From the NCBI GenBank assembly GCA_963620035.1, contig CAVEXN010000001.1:71971-135970 (forward strand): 64,000 nucleotides of DNA, in the 5' to 3' direction. This stretch comes from F23-D06 sp963620035 (lineage in GTDB: Bacteria; Bacteroidota; Bacteroidia; Bacteroidales; WCHB1-69). Both the position numbers and the translations under genes were made by a program. This document shows positions 32,543 to 41,423 of the stretch, in pieces; position 1 is the first letter of the stretch; every line of letters begins with the position of its first letter. A model generated the notes under the pieces. The model had not been told where the DNA came from. It did no database searches and saw only the letters and a program-made list of their open reading frames with translations.

Positions 32543-32558
32543 GCAGACATTTGTCTGC
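32543..32558. promoter_or_regulatory. Palindrome upstream of the membrane-protein gene (operator candidate)
   Basis: GCAGACA-TT-TGTCTGC is a perfect 7+7 dyad located 13 bases before the start codon at 32530. It shares TTGTCTG with the dyad before the FtsZ-like gene. Confidence 0.4.
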
Positions 32559-32627
32559 AAACAACGTGCCAACATTTGTTGTGTCATCGGATTGTGGATT
32601 TGGACAACGGTCTGCGGTTCGCCTTTG

Positions 32628-35237
32628 TCATTTCAGTTTGTTTTTTCCTGTAAGGAGCTGTTGGATTTCATACAGTTTATTCAAGGCATCTACAGGAGTT
32701 AGGGTATTGATTTCCAGACCGACAATCAGGTCTTTCACCTCCAGCAGCAAAGGGTCGTCGAGGTTGATGAAACTGAGTTGATAACCGGCTGCGTGCTTTT
32801 CGATGCTTTTGCGATCTTCTTGGCCGCTTCGCGATTGTTCCAGTTGTTTCAGTATCTCATTGGCGCGGGCAAGTACCTTTTCAGGCATGCCGGCCATTCG
32901 TGCCACGTGTATGCCGAAACTGTGTTCACTGCCGCCGGGCTCGAGTTTGCGCATAAAGAATATCTTGTTGTCAACCTCTTTGACGGACACATGGAAATTC
33001 TTTATCCGGCTGAACTGTTCAGCCATATCGTTAAGTTCATGATAATGGGTTGCAAACAATACTTTAGCATGATAATAAGGGTTCTCGTGCAGGTATTCTG
33101 CAATCGACCAGGCAATCGAAACGCCGTCATACGTGCTGGTGCCGCGTCCGATTTCATCGAGCAGAATCAGGCTTCGTGCCGAGATATTGTTCAAGATGCT
33201 TGCGGTTTCGTTCATTTCGACCATAAAGGTTGACTCTCCGGTAGAAATGTTGTCGGATGCCCCCACGCGGGTAAAGATTTTGTCGACAATCCCGATTTCT
33301 GCGGAATGTGCAGACACAAAGCAGCCCATTTGTGCCATCAGTACAATCAGGGCGGTCTGGCGTAGTAAAGCTGACTTCCCGGACATATTGGGACCTGTTA
33401 TGATGATGATCTGTTGCTTGTCATTGTCGAGATGAACATCGTTTGCAACATATTGCTCTCCTGGCGGCAGTTGCTTTTCAATGACAGGATGCCGGCCGCT
33501 GCGGATTTTCAGTGCAGTGCCCTCATTGACGTTTGGTTTCACATAATTGTTCTCTTTAGAAACATCTGCAAAGCACAGCAGAACGTCAAGGCGGGCGATG
33601 AGCCGTGCGTTAATCTGTATCAGCGAGATGTAGTCTGACAGATTCACAACTAAATCGTTGTATAATTTCGCCTCGATTTCGAGCATTCTGTCTTGTGCTC
33701 CGAGTATCTTTGCTTCAATCCCCTTGAGTTCCTCCGTAATGTAGCGTTCGCCGTTTGCGAGTGTCTGTTTACGAGTCCAGTCGGCCGGCACCTTGTTTCG
33801 GTGCAGATTTGTCACCTCAAGATAGTATCCGAAAACATTGTTGAAGCCTATTTTCAAGGAAGAGATGCCGGTTTTCTCGGCTTCTCGACGTTGAATCTGA
33901 GCCAATACATCTCTGCTGTTTCCGGCCAGGTCGGCAAGTTCATCCAGTTCGCTGTTGACGTTGCGCTTGAAGATGCCGCCTTTGCTGACAACCACAGGGG
34001 GGTCTTCTTGTATTTCGTTTTCAATGCGTTGGCAGATGAGCAGGCAAGGGTTCAGTTGTTCAGCAATCTTGTTTAATGCAGGGTGTTCGGTGCGTTGGCA
34101 AGCGGCTTGCACGCGCTCAACGGCACGCAAGGCTCGAGCCAGTTGCAAGGCCTCGCGCGGATTTATTTTGCCGGCGGCTATTTTGGAAACCATACGCTCT
34201 AAATCGCCCATCCGTCGCAAGGTGCTCCGGAGTTCTGCCAATAATTCTTCCGCATGTATGAAATAGTCCACAACGGAAAGCCGTTCGTCAATGAAGACCT
34301 TTTCTTTTAGCGGCATAAGAATCCATTTCCGAAGCATCCGAGAGCCCATCGGGGTCTGCGTGTGGTCGAGCACCTGCATCAACGTGACGGCATTCTCGTT
34401 AGGCGTTTGAACCAGTTCGAGATTCCGTATGGTGAATTTGTCGAGCCATACATAGTGTTCTTCCTCGATACGGTTTATTTTGCTGATGTGCTGTATTCTG
34501 TGGTTTTGCGTCTCGTAGAGGTACTGCAATGCGGCGCCGGCGGCTATGATGCCGACCGTGAGGTTTTCTACCCCGAAACCTTTCAATGAGGTGGTCTTGA
34601 AATGTTTGGTCAGCAAATCGTATGCGAAATCGGGCATGAAAACCCAGTCGTCTAAAGTGGTGAGCAGCATTTTTTCGCCGAAATGCTGCCTGAAAAACCC
34701 TGTTTTCCCTTTCTGGATGACCAGTTCCGCAGGATTGAAATTCTGGAAGAGTTTGTCAATGTATTCGTAGTCCCCTTCCGACATATAGAACTCGCCCGTA
34801 GAGATGTCCACGAATGCGATGCCGCAAACCTTGTCGGAAAACTGTATGGCAGCGAGAAAGTTGTTCTCGCGCTGTTCCAGCACTTTGTCATTGATAGACA
34901 CGCCAGGTGTCACCACTTCCGTGATGCCTCGTTTTACCAGTGTCTTGGTGAGTTTTGAATCTTCCAACTGTTCGCAGATGGCCACCCGGAGTCCAGCCCG
35001 TACAAGTTTGGGCAAATAAACGTCAAGCGCATGATAGGGGAAGCCGGCAAGTTCCGTCTGTGTCTGGTTTTTGCCGTGCTTTGTCAAGGTTATGCCCAAT
35101 ATTTTTGCGGAAACAACAGCGTCTTTACCGTATGTCTCATAGAAGTCCCCCACCCGAAACAGCAATATGGCATCGGGATGTTGCGCCTTGAATTTGTGAT
35201 ACTGTTTCATCAAAGGGGTCTCTGCACTTTTTTCCAT
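32628..35237 (-). CDS. mutS: DNA mismatch repair protein MutS
   Basis: The 869-residue mismatch-recognition ATPase starts MEKSAETPLMKQYHKFKAQH at 35237. The mismatch-contact motif is LLFRVGDFYETYG (F-x-E). The ABC-type ATPase has ITGPNMSGKSALLRQTALI (Walker A), STFMVEMNETASIL (signature) and SLILLDEIGRGTSTYDG (Walker B). The C-terminal clamp and helix-turn-helix region ends with LYEIQQLLTGK. Length is normal for MutS1. It is divergent from gmk with overlapping promoters. Confidence 0.98.
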   Translation of the reverse strand: MEKSAETPLMKQYHKFKAQHPDAILLFRVGDFYETYGKDAVVSAKILGITLTKHGKNQTQTELAGFPYHALDVYLPKLVRAGLRVAICEQLEDSKLTKTLVKRGITEVVTPGVSINDKVLEQRENNFLAAIQFSDKVCGIAFVDISTGEFYMSEGDYEYIDKLFQNFNPAELVIQKGKTGFFRQHFGEKMLLTTLDDWVFMPDFAYDLLTKHFKTTSLKGFGVENLTVGIIAAGAALQYLYETQNHRIQHISKINRIEEEHYVWLDKFTIRNLELVQTPNENAVTLMQVLDHTQTPMGSRMLRKWILMPLKEKVFIDERLSVVDYFIHAEELLAELRSTLRRMGDLERMVSKIAAGKINPREALQLARALRAVERVQAACQRTEHPALNKIAEQLNPCLLICQRIENEIQEDPPVVVSKGGIFKRNVNSELDELADLAGNSRDVLAQIQRREAEKTGISSLKIGFNNVFGYYLEVTNLHRNKVPADWTRKQTLANGERYITEELKGIEAKILGAQDRMLEIEAKLYNDLVVNLSDYISLIQINARLIARLDVLLCFADVSKENNYVKPNVNEGTALKIRSGRHPVIEKQLPPGEQYVANDVHLDNDKQQIIIITGPNMSGKSALLRQTALIVLMAQMGCFVSAHSAEIGIVDKIFTRVGASDNISTGESTFMVEMNETASILNNISARSLILLDEIGRGTSTYDGVSIAWSIAEYLHENPYYHAKVLFATHYHELNDMAEQFSRIKNFHVSVKEVDNKIFFMRKLEPGGSEHSFGIHVARMAGMPEKVLARANEILKQLEQSRSGQEDRKSIEKHAAGYQLSFINLDDPLLLEVKDLIVGLEINTLTPVDALNKLYEIQQLLTGKNKLK

Positions 35238-35258
35238 GTCAGTTTTTTAAAAAACTGA

Positions 35259-35290
35259 CAAAAATACAAAAAAAGCTTTTTGTATTTTTG
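35259..35290. repeat. Inverted repeat formed by overlapping divergent promoters of mutS and gmk
   Basis: CAAAAATACAAAAA (35259-35272) is the exact reverse complement of TTTTTGTATTTTTG (35277-35290) with a 4-base centre. Each arm carries a -7 element TATTTTTG: 35266-35259 on the minus strand for mutS and 35283-35290 on the plus strand for gmk. Only 16 bases separate them. Confidence 0.75.
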
Positions 35291-35309
35291 CACCTCTAAA
35301 CAAGGTTCT

Positions 35310-35876
35310 ATGAAAGGAAAAGTCATTATTGTCTCTGCTCCGTCGGGTGCCGGAAAGACTTCTATCGTCAGGCATCTGCTGGCAGAAGTACCCCAACTTC
35401 AGTTTTCCGTTTCTGCAACAACCCGAGCCAGACGTGATTACGAAACCGACGGAAAGGACTACTATTTTATAACGACGGAGCAATTCAAGCAACGGCTCCA
35501 ATGCGACGAGTTTCTGGAGTGGCAGGAGGTCTATCGCGACCAGTTCTATGGTTCCCTGAAATGCGAAGTTGAGCGCATCTGGGAAAACGGTCAAACGGTA
35601 ATTTTTGATGTGGATGTATTAGGCGGGCTCAACATAAAGAAATTCTATGGCGACAAGGCCCTGTCCATTTTCATCAAACCCCCGACGATAGCGGAACTTG
35701 AGCGGAGACTGAACAATCGCGGGACGGAAACGCCGGAAACGTTGGCAAAACGTTTAGATAAAGCCGAATACGAATTGTCGTTTGCGGATCAATTTGACGT
35801 TTCGGTGTTGAACGATGACCTGACACGCGCACAGAACGAGATGGTTTCTGTCGTAAAACGTTTTCTTGAACAATGA
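35310..35876 (+). CDS. gmk: Guanylate kinase
   Basis: The 188-residue enzyme converts GMP to GDP. It starts MKGKVIIVSAPSGAGKTSIV (P-loop) at 35310, and has SVSATTRARRDYETDGKDYYF (GMP-binding), FLEWQEVYRDQFYGS, and VIFDVDVLGGLNIKKFYGDKA. The C-terminal part with RLNNRGTETPETLAKRL is typical. The preferred start lies just downstream of the promoter; the frame extends ten codons upstream through the promoter itself. The next gene starts 7 bp after it. Confidence 0.97.
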   Translation: MKGKVIIVSAPSGAGKTSIVRHLLAEVPQLQFSVSATTRARRDYETDGKDYYFITTEQFKQRLQCDEFLEWQEVYRDQFYGSLKCEVERIWENGQTVIFDVDVLGGLNIKKFYGDKALSIFIKPPTIAELERRLNNRGTETPETLAKRLDKAEYELSFADQFDVSVLNDDLTRAQNEMVSVVKRFLEQ

Positions 35877-35883
35877 TACGATA

Positions 35884-36690
35884 ATGGACAAACAGTTAAA
35901 CTATCATGACCTTTGCTGTGAGGTGGCATCCCTTGCCACCCGTACAGGACACTGGCTGTGCAACGAACGGCAAAAAATATCCTCTGTAGAGGCTGACGTG
36001 AAAGGTGTCCATGATTATGTCACGCGGTTCGACAAACAATCAGAAGCCACTATTGTGAAAAGGCTGAAAGAACTGTTGCCCGAGGCAGGCTTCATAGCGG
36101 AAGAAAAGACGGAAACAGTTCTTGCAGACCATTACAATTGGATAGTCGATCCGCTCGACGGCACGACCAATTTCATACACGGACTTCCGCCTACAGCCAT
36201 CAGTATTGCATTGAAGGAAGATGATTGCATTGTGATAGGAGTTGTTTATGAAATAGGGCGAGACGAGTGTTTTTATGCCTACAAAGGCAGCGATGCCTAT
36301 ATGAACGGGAAACGGATTCACGTCTCGGCATGTCCCGGATTGAATTCATCGCTTTTGGCCACAGGGTTCCCTTATACCGACTTTTCCATATTGAAACCCT
36401 TTATGGCATATCTGGAATGGTCGATGCAGCACACACACGGCTTGCGCCGGTTGGGGTCTGCGGCCACAGACCTTGTCTATGTTGCATGTGGCAGATGCGA
36501 CGGCTATTTCGAGTACGGCATGAAACCCTACGACGTGGCGGCGGGCGCCTTTATAGTGCAGCAGGCAGGCGGAAAGGTGTCTGACTTTTCCGGCAGCGGA
36601 AATTGGCTCTTTGGTGGCGAGATTGTGGCATCCGGCCCGGCACTTTTCCAAGAGTTCCAGCGGTCTGTATTCCGTTTCATGAAACAGTAA
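35884..36690 (+). CDS. Inositol monophosphatase family protein (SuhB-like)
   Basis: The 268-residue Mg-dependent, Li-sensitive type phosphatase has the metal-site motifs GFIAEEKTE (Glu), WIVDPLDGTTNFIHGLPP (D-P-L-D-G-T) and KPYDVAAGAFIVQQAGG (W/KxxD at the third metal). It hydrolyses a small phosphate ester such as inositol-1-phosphate, or acts as a SuhB/CysQ-like enzyme; the substrate is not defined by sequence. It begins 7 bp after gmk and is followed 8 bp later by the flavoprotein gene, forming a gmk operon. Confidence 0.9.
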   Translation: MDKQLNYHDLCCEVASLATRTGHWLCNERQKISSVEADVKGVHDYVTRFDKQSEATIVKRLKELLPEAGFIAEEKTETVLADHYNWIVDPLDGTTNFIHGLPPTAISIALKEDDCIVIGVVYEIGRDECFYAYKGSDAYMNGKRIHVSACPGLNSSLLATGFPYTDFSILKPFMAYLEWSMQHTHGLRRLGSAATDLVYVACGRCDGYFEYGMKPYDVAAGAFIVQQAGGKVSDFSGSGNWLFGGEIVASGPALFQEFQRSVFRFMKQ

Positions 36691-36698
36691 ATCAACGG

Positions 36699-37805
36699 AT
36701 GAGAAACATAGCCATTATAGGTGCAGGGGCTGCCGGAATGTTCCTTTGCCGGGAACTGTCTGGCAAAAGAGACCTGCAAGTCTATGTTTTTGATCGGTGT
36801 CAGCAAGTCGGCACAAAATTGCGGGCCTCTGGCGGCGGCAAAGCCAACATATTCAACACGGCAGTTTCGCCCGGTTTCTATAATAGCCCGGAGTTCATAG
36901 CGCGCCTTTTGGAAAAAGTGTCTCCAGCGACCATTCGCCGCAAGTTTTCGGAAATGGGTCTTTCGATGATAACAGACGAAGAGGGTCGTGTCTATCCGCT
37001 GTCGTTGTCGTCCAAGACAGTGGTGGATGTTCTGCAAGAGACCCTGGACAACATCCATGCCGAGTTGGGTTACGAAGTCTGCGCACTCTACAAAAAAAAC
37101 GGGAAATGGCATGTGAACGATTATCCCGTTGCCTTCGACAATGTAGTGCTGGCTTCCGGGTCGGCTGCCAATATTTTGCCGGCGCAACAAGGCTGTTGCA
37201 GCCGTTTTCTGCAGCCATTGCGGTTGAAAACTAAGCCGCAACGCCCGTCATTAGTCGGTTTTGTCATCAACAGATACCCGAAGATGCTTTCCGGATGCCG
37301 AGTGCGTGCTATGGCTTCGCTGTTCCAGAACGACAGGCTTGTACACCGGGAAGCCGGAGAGGTGATGTTTAAAGATGACGGCATCTCAGGAATTGTGGTT
37401 TTGAACCTGTCTGCCTATTACAACAGGCTCGAAAGTCAAAACAACTGTTATGTCCTCTTGGATTTTGTCTATCAAGACGAACACTTTGATGCAAAAGCGC
37501 ATTTGCGCCGTTTCCGTTCGTTTAAAGGCGTGTTGCACCCGAAACTTTGCACCTTGTATGACAAGAGACCTTTTGACCCTCGTCGGTTCAAACTCGACAT
37601 AAACGGCACCTACGACTTGTCGTTGGCGCAGGTGTGCCATGGCGGCATCGATTTGTGTGAAATAAACGAAGATTTTTCCTTGAAACGTCACCCCGGCCTT
37701 TATGCTGCCGGTGAGTTGCTTGACGTGGACGGAATATGTGGCGGTTATAATCTGTTTTTCGCTTTTGCTTCCGCTTTAGTCGTGGCTCAATCCATAATGG
37801 TGTAG
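36699..37805 (+). CDS. HI0933/BaiN-like NAD(P)/FAD-dependent oxidoreductase
   Basis: The 368-residue flavoprotein has an N-terminal dinucleotide-binding site, IAIIGAGAAGMFLCRELSG, then RCQQVGTKLRASGGGKANIFN, which is the family hallmark (GxKxxxSGGGRCNxTN-like, here GGGKANI). NVVLASGS supports the second FAD contact, and the C-terminus has GLYAAGELLDVDGICGGYNLFFAFASAL. Family members are poorly characterised (HI0933, BaiN); some act on bile acids or related enones. At 368 residues it is a little short for the family (about 400). The last 30 bases overlap the convergent meaB gene. Confidence 0.88.
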   Translation: MRNIAIIGAGAAGMFLCRELSGKRDLQVYVFDRCQQVGTKLRASGGGKANIFNTAVSPGFYNSPEFIARLLEKVSPATIRRKFSEMGLSMITDEEGRVYPLSLSSKTVVDVLQETLDNIHAELGYEVCALYKKNGKWHVNDYPVAFDNVVLASGSAANILPAQQGCCSRFLQPLRLKTKPQRPSLVGFVINRYPKMLSGCRVRAMASLFQNDRLVHREAGEVMFKDDGISGIVVLNLSAYYNRLESQNNCYVLLDFVYQDEHFDAKAHLRRFRSFKGVLHPKLCTLYDKRPFDPRRFKLDINGTYDLSLAQVCHGGIDLCEINEDFSLKRHPGLYAAGELLDVDGICGGYNLFFAFASALVVAQSIMV

Positions 37806-38855
37806 TCCAATCAGGTCTGTGGCGGCCTTGTAGGGGGATATTTGTTTGTTGCGCACCAACGGAAGCAGGCGTTCCATTTCGGCTTTTATCTTTTCATTGT
37901 TGTAAAAAGTGTTTTGCAAGGTAAAGTTAATCCAGTTGTAGAATATGTTGACAAACTGTTCTGTCCGGTTGCGCTCAAAATAACCGTTCTCCGTAGTCAA
38001 TTTCACATAATCCTGAATCAGCGACCAGACGGTATCGATGGCAAAGCCCTCCAAGGCTGAACATATTTCAACCGGCACGGTCCATTGGCTTTCATTGCGT
38101 GGAAACAGTTTCAGTGCGGCTCTGTATTGTGTTTTGGCTTGCATGGCGGTAGGCTTGTTGTTGCCGTCGGACTTGTTGATGAGCAGGCAATCGGCCATTT
38201 CCATTATGCCTCTTTTGATGCCTTGCAGTTCATCGCCTGCGCCGGCAAGCATAAGCAAGAGAAAGAAATCGACCATCGATTTGACGACTGTTTCAGATTG
38301 GCCCACGCCTACGGTTTCCACTAGAACGATGTCGAAACCGGCGGCTTCGCAAAGGATAATCGTCTCGCGGGTCTTGCGGGCCACACCGCCTAAGGTGTTT
38401 CCGGAGGGAGAAGGGCGGATAAAGGCATTCTCATCTACAGACAGAGACGCCATTCTGGTTTTATCGCCCAGAATGCTTCCTTTGGAACGTTCGCTGCTCG
38501 GGTCAATGGCCAAAACCGCCAATTTATGTCCCTGTCCAGTGAGAAGTTTGCCAAACGTCTCAATAAATGTGCTTTTTCCGACACCCGGCACGCCCGTGAT
38601 GCCGATACGCAAAGAGTTGCCCGAATGGGGGAGGCAGCGTTCTATGATGTCTTGCGCCATTTGGAAATGGTTAGGATTCTCGCTTTCTACCATTGTGATG
38701 GCGCGGCTCAAGACCATCCGGTTCCCGGAACGGATTCCTGAAACATAATCTTCCAGACTCAGTTCTTTCCGTTTTCGTATCACCAGATGTGGATTTACGG
38801 AATGGGGCTGTTCAATGCCGGGGCGTTCTGACAATGCCGTCTGAAAGTTGTCCAT
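37776..38855 (-). CDS. meaB: Methylmalonyl-CoA mutase-associated GTPase MeaB
   Basis: The 359-residue G3E-type GTPase has Walker A in GITGVPGVGKSTFIETFG, then LAVLAIDPSSERSKGSILGDKTRM, RPSPSGNTLGGVARKTRETI, DIVLVETVGVGQSE (Walker B) and LLINKSDGNNK (base specificity). It guards and loads the B12 cofactor of methylmalonyl-CoA mutase, the propionate pathway enzyme common in Bacteroidales. The mutase genes are not in this window. It is 34 bp after lon on the same strand. Confidence 0.95.
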   Translation of the reverse strand: MDNFQTALSERPGIEQPHSVNPHLVIRKRKELSLEDYVSGIRSGNRMVLSRAITMVESENPNHFQMAQDIIERCLPHSGNSLRIGITGVPGVGKSTFIETFGKLLTGQGHKLAVLAIDPSSERSKGSILGDKTRMASLSVDENAFIRPSPSGNTLGGVARKTRETIILCEAAGFDIVLVETVGVGQSETVVKSMVDFFLLLMLAGAGDELQGIKRGIMEMADCLLINKSDGNNKPTAMQAKTQYRAALKLFPRNESQWTVPVEICSALEGFAIDTVWSLIQDYVKLTTENGYFERNRTEQFVNIFYNWINFTLQNTFYNNEKIKAEMERLLPLVRNKQISPYKAATDLIGLHHYGLSHD

Positions 38856-38889
38856 AATTCTGATTCTCCAGTGGTCTCGGATGATGGTT

Positions 38890-41364
38890 CTATACCTTTC
38901 CGTTTTCGTTTTTCAATTGTTCTTTCCCTCCGAAATTGAAAAACACAGCCTCTTTCATCGAGGAGAAATAGTGGAAGTTCATTCCCTCTATGAAATTTTC
39001 CTTGATGTCGTCAATGTCGGACTTGTTTTCATCGGACATCACGATGTCGAAGATGCCACAGCGTTTTGCGGCCAGAATCTTCTCCTTTATTCCACCGACG
39101 GGAAGCAATTTCCCGCGCAGTGTTATCTCGCCGGTCATGGCCACTTTGTCGCGTACGGTCTTTTGGGTGAAGGCCGACACAAGAGCAGTCAGGATCGTGA
39201 TGCCTGCGGAAGGCCCGTCTTTAGGGGTGGCGCCTTCGGGCACATGTACGTGTACTTTTGTCAGCTCAAACACGTCAGGGTCAATGCCGTAGTCTACCGC
39301 ATGGGCACGGAGGAATTCGTAGGCAATCGTGACGGACTCTTTCATCACGTCGCCCAGGTTCCCAGTCATCGTGAAGCCCTCTTTGCCGTGTGAAGCGAGC
39401 ACCTCAACAAAAAGTATTTCGCCGCCTACCGCAGTCCAGGCCAGTCCTGTAGCCACACCAGGTACAGAATTGTCGAAAGCCTTTTCCAATTGGAAAATCG
39501 GAGAACCGAGCAGTCCTTTCAAGTCTGCCGGTTTGACTTTTTTCTCCGTTTTGCCGTTCTGTACCAACTCGGCAGCACGTTTGCGTATGACCTTGGCCAA
39601 CACGCGTTCCAGCGTACGGACACCGGCCTCGCGCGTGTATTCGTTGATGATTGTCTTGACGGTGTCGTCTTGTATGTGGAGGTTCTGTTTGGTCAAGCCG
39701 TTTTCATTCAGTTGTTTAGGTACAAGATGACGTTTTGCGATTTCCAGTTTCTCTTCTGCCAGATAGCCGGGTATGTCAATGATTTCCATTCTGTCGAGCA
39801 GGGCAGGGTGTACATTGTTGAGGTTGTTGGCGGTAGCGATAAACAACACCCTCGACAGGTCGAAAGAGGTTTCCAGATAATTGTCATAAAAGGCATTGTT
39901 CTGTTCCGGATCCATCACCTCAAGCAAAGCGGCCGAGGGGTCGCCTTGAACATTCATACCGGTGATTTTGTCTATTTCGTCCAGCACAAACACGGGATTG
40001 GCACAGCCTGCTTTGCGCATGCTTTGGATGATGCGGCCGGGCATGGCGCCGATATAGGTTTTGCGATGCCCTCGTATTTCAGATTCGTCGCGCAGACCGC
40101 CTAAGGACATCCGCACATATTTGCGTCCTAAGGCTGCGGCGACAGACTTCCCAAGAGAGGTTTTGCCTACGCCCGGAGGCCCGGCAAGGCAGAGTATCGG
40201 CGATTTCATATCGCCTTTCAGCTTCAAGACGGCAAGATACTCTATGATGCGCTCTTTCACCTTGTCAAGACCATAGTGGTCCTTGTCCAGCGTCTTGCGG
40301 GCTTTGTCCAGGTTGAAGTTGTCTTTGCTGTAGTCATTCCAGGGCAGTTCGACAAACAGTTCCAGATAGTTGAGTTGCACAGAATAGTCAGGCGACATCG
40401 GGTTGGTTCGTTGCAGTTTGTCGAGCTCTTTCTTGAAAATGTCTGCGGTTTCAGCATTCCATTTCTTTTTCGCCGACTTTTTCTTGAGTTCTTCGTAGTC
40501 CTTTTCGGCAGGGGTCCCGCCCAGTTCTTCCTGGATGGTCTTCATTTGCTGGTTGAGGAAGTACTCGCGCTGCTGTTTGTCCATCTCCTGCCGCGACTTG
40601 TCTTGTATCTGGTTCTTGAGTTCCACCATCTGAAGGTCACGGTGAAGCAGCCGGAGTGTCCTTTTGGCTCTTTCGACAATGTCTGACATTTCGAGGATCT
40701 CCTGTTTCTCCTTGGTGGAGACCGAAAGGCTGGCGGCCAGGAAATTGAGCAGGAAAACGTGGCTTTCGATATTCTTGAGCGCAAACGATGCCTCTCTCGG
40801 CGCATTGTTTGAGAGTTTCAGCATTCGGCTTGCAGTGTCACGTATTGTCGAGATGAGTGCCTTGAAATTCTTGTCGTTTATGACATCAGGATTGAAATCG
40901 TTAGACTCGAATGGTTTCACGGTGCATTTGAAGTAGGGATCCGTCTGCGTCATCTCCTGAAGCACAAAGCGACGAACCCCTTGCACAATAATCGTCACGC
41001 CGCCGTCCGGCATTGTGATGTATTTGAGAATATGCGCCAGTGTCCCCACACGGTAAAGGTCGTCAATGGTCGGCTCTTCCACTTCGTTCACGCGTTGGGC
41101 TACGACGCCGATAGGCTCGCTGCTGCGCGAATAGTCTTGCGCCAGACGGATGGATTTGGTTCTTCCGACGTTTATGGGAATGACCATCCCCGGGAAAAGC
41201 AGTGTGTTGCGCAACGGCAACAAGGCGATTTCTTCAGGCAAGGCCTCTTCTTTCAGTCTTTTCTCATCGTCAAGGGAAAACAATGGAATGAAATTAGTGT
41301 CACTATTCATAAATTCATCCAGTAATGATAGGTCTTTCATGCTGAATTGCTCGTGTTGATACAT
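38890..41364 (-). CDS. lon: ATP-dependent Lon protease
   Basis: The 824-residue protease from the ATG at 41364 (the frame also allows a TTG at 41388 and an ATG at 41340) has the substrate-binding N-domain, LPLRNTLLFPGMVIPINVG. The AAA+ Walker A is CLAGPPGVGKTSLGKSVAAA, Walker B VFVLDEIDKITGM, and sensor residues follow. The proteolytic domain has PEGATPKDGPSAGITILTAL with the catalytic Ser, and the catalytic Lys in PVGGIKEKILAAKRCG. This is the LonA type. Its -7 element overlaps the terminator of rpmE2. meaB follows after 34 bp. Confidence 0.97.
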   Translation of the reverse strand: MYQHEQFSMKDLSLLDEFMNSDTNFIPLFSLDDEKRLKEEALPEEIALLPLRNTLLFPGMVIPINVGRTKSIRLAQDYSRSSEPIGVVAQRVNEVEEPTIDDLYRVGTLAHILKYITMPDGGVTIIVQGVRRFVLQEMTQTDPYFKCTVKPFESNDFNPDVINDKNFKALISTIRDTASRMLKLSNNAPREASFALKNIESHVFLLNFLAASLSVSTKEKQEILEMSDIVERAKRTLRLLHRDLQMVELKNQIQDKSRQEMDKQQREYFLNQQMKTIQEELGGTPAEKDYEELKKKSAKKKWNAETADIFKKELDKLQRTNPMSPDYSVQLNYLELFVELPWNDYSKDNFNLDKARKTLDKDHYGLDKVKERIIEYLAVLKLKGDMKSPILCLAGPPGVGKTSLGKSVAAALGRKYVRMSLGGLRDESEIRGHRKTYIGAMPGRIIQSMRKAGCANPVFVLDEIDKITGMNVQGDPSAALLEVMDPEQNNAFYDNYLETSFDLSRVLFIATANNLNNVHPALLDRMEIIDIPGYLAEEKLEIAKRHLVPKQLNENGLTKQNLHIQDDTVKTIINEYTREAGVRTLERVLAKVIRKRAAELVQNGKTEKKVKPADLKGLLGSPIFQLEKAFDNSVPGVATGLAWTAVGGEILFVEVLASHGKEGFTMTGNLGDVMKESVTIAYEFLRAHAVDYGIDPDVFELTKVHVHVPEGATPKDGPSAGITILTALVSAFTQKTVRDKVAMTGEITLRGKLLPVGGIKEKILAAKRCGIFDIVMSDENKSDIDDIKENFIEGMNFHYFSSMKEAVFFNFGGKEQLKNENGKV

Positions 41365-41402
41365 AAAAAAACTGACCTTCTTTGACAAGCAAAAAAGGTC
41401 AG
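41365..41402 (-). terminator. Terminator of rpmE2 ending at the lon start codon
   Basis: On the minus strand CTGACCTT (41402-41395) pairs with AAGGTCAG (41379-41372) and is followed by seven T that end at the lon ATG. A transcript from rpmE2 would end here. The predicted lon promoter (-7 element TACTTTTG, 41410-41403) directly adjoins it, so the lon start site lies inside the hairpin. Confidence 0.65.
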
Positions 41403-41410
41403 CAAAAGTA
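41403..41410 (-). promoter_or_regulatory. -7 element TACTTTTG of the lon promoter
   Basis: Minus-strand TACTTTTG at 41410-41403, 39 bases before the ATG at 41364, in the 20-base gap between the rpmE2 stop and the terminator hairpin. Confidence 0.6.
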
Positions 41411-41423
41411 CAAAATTTATGGA

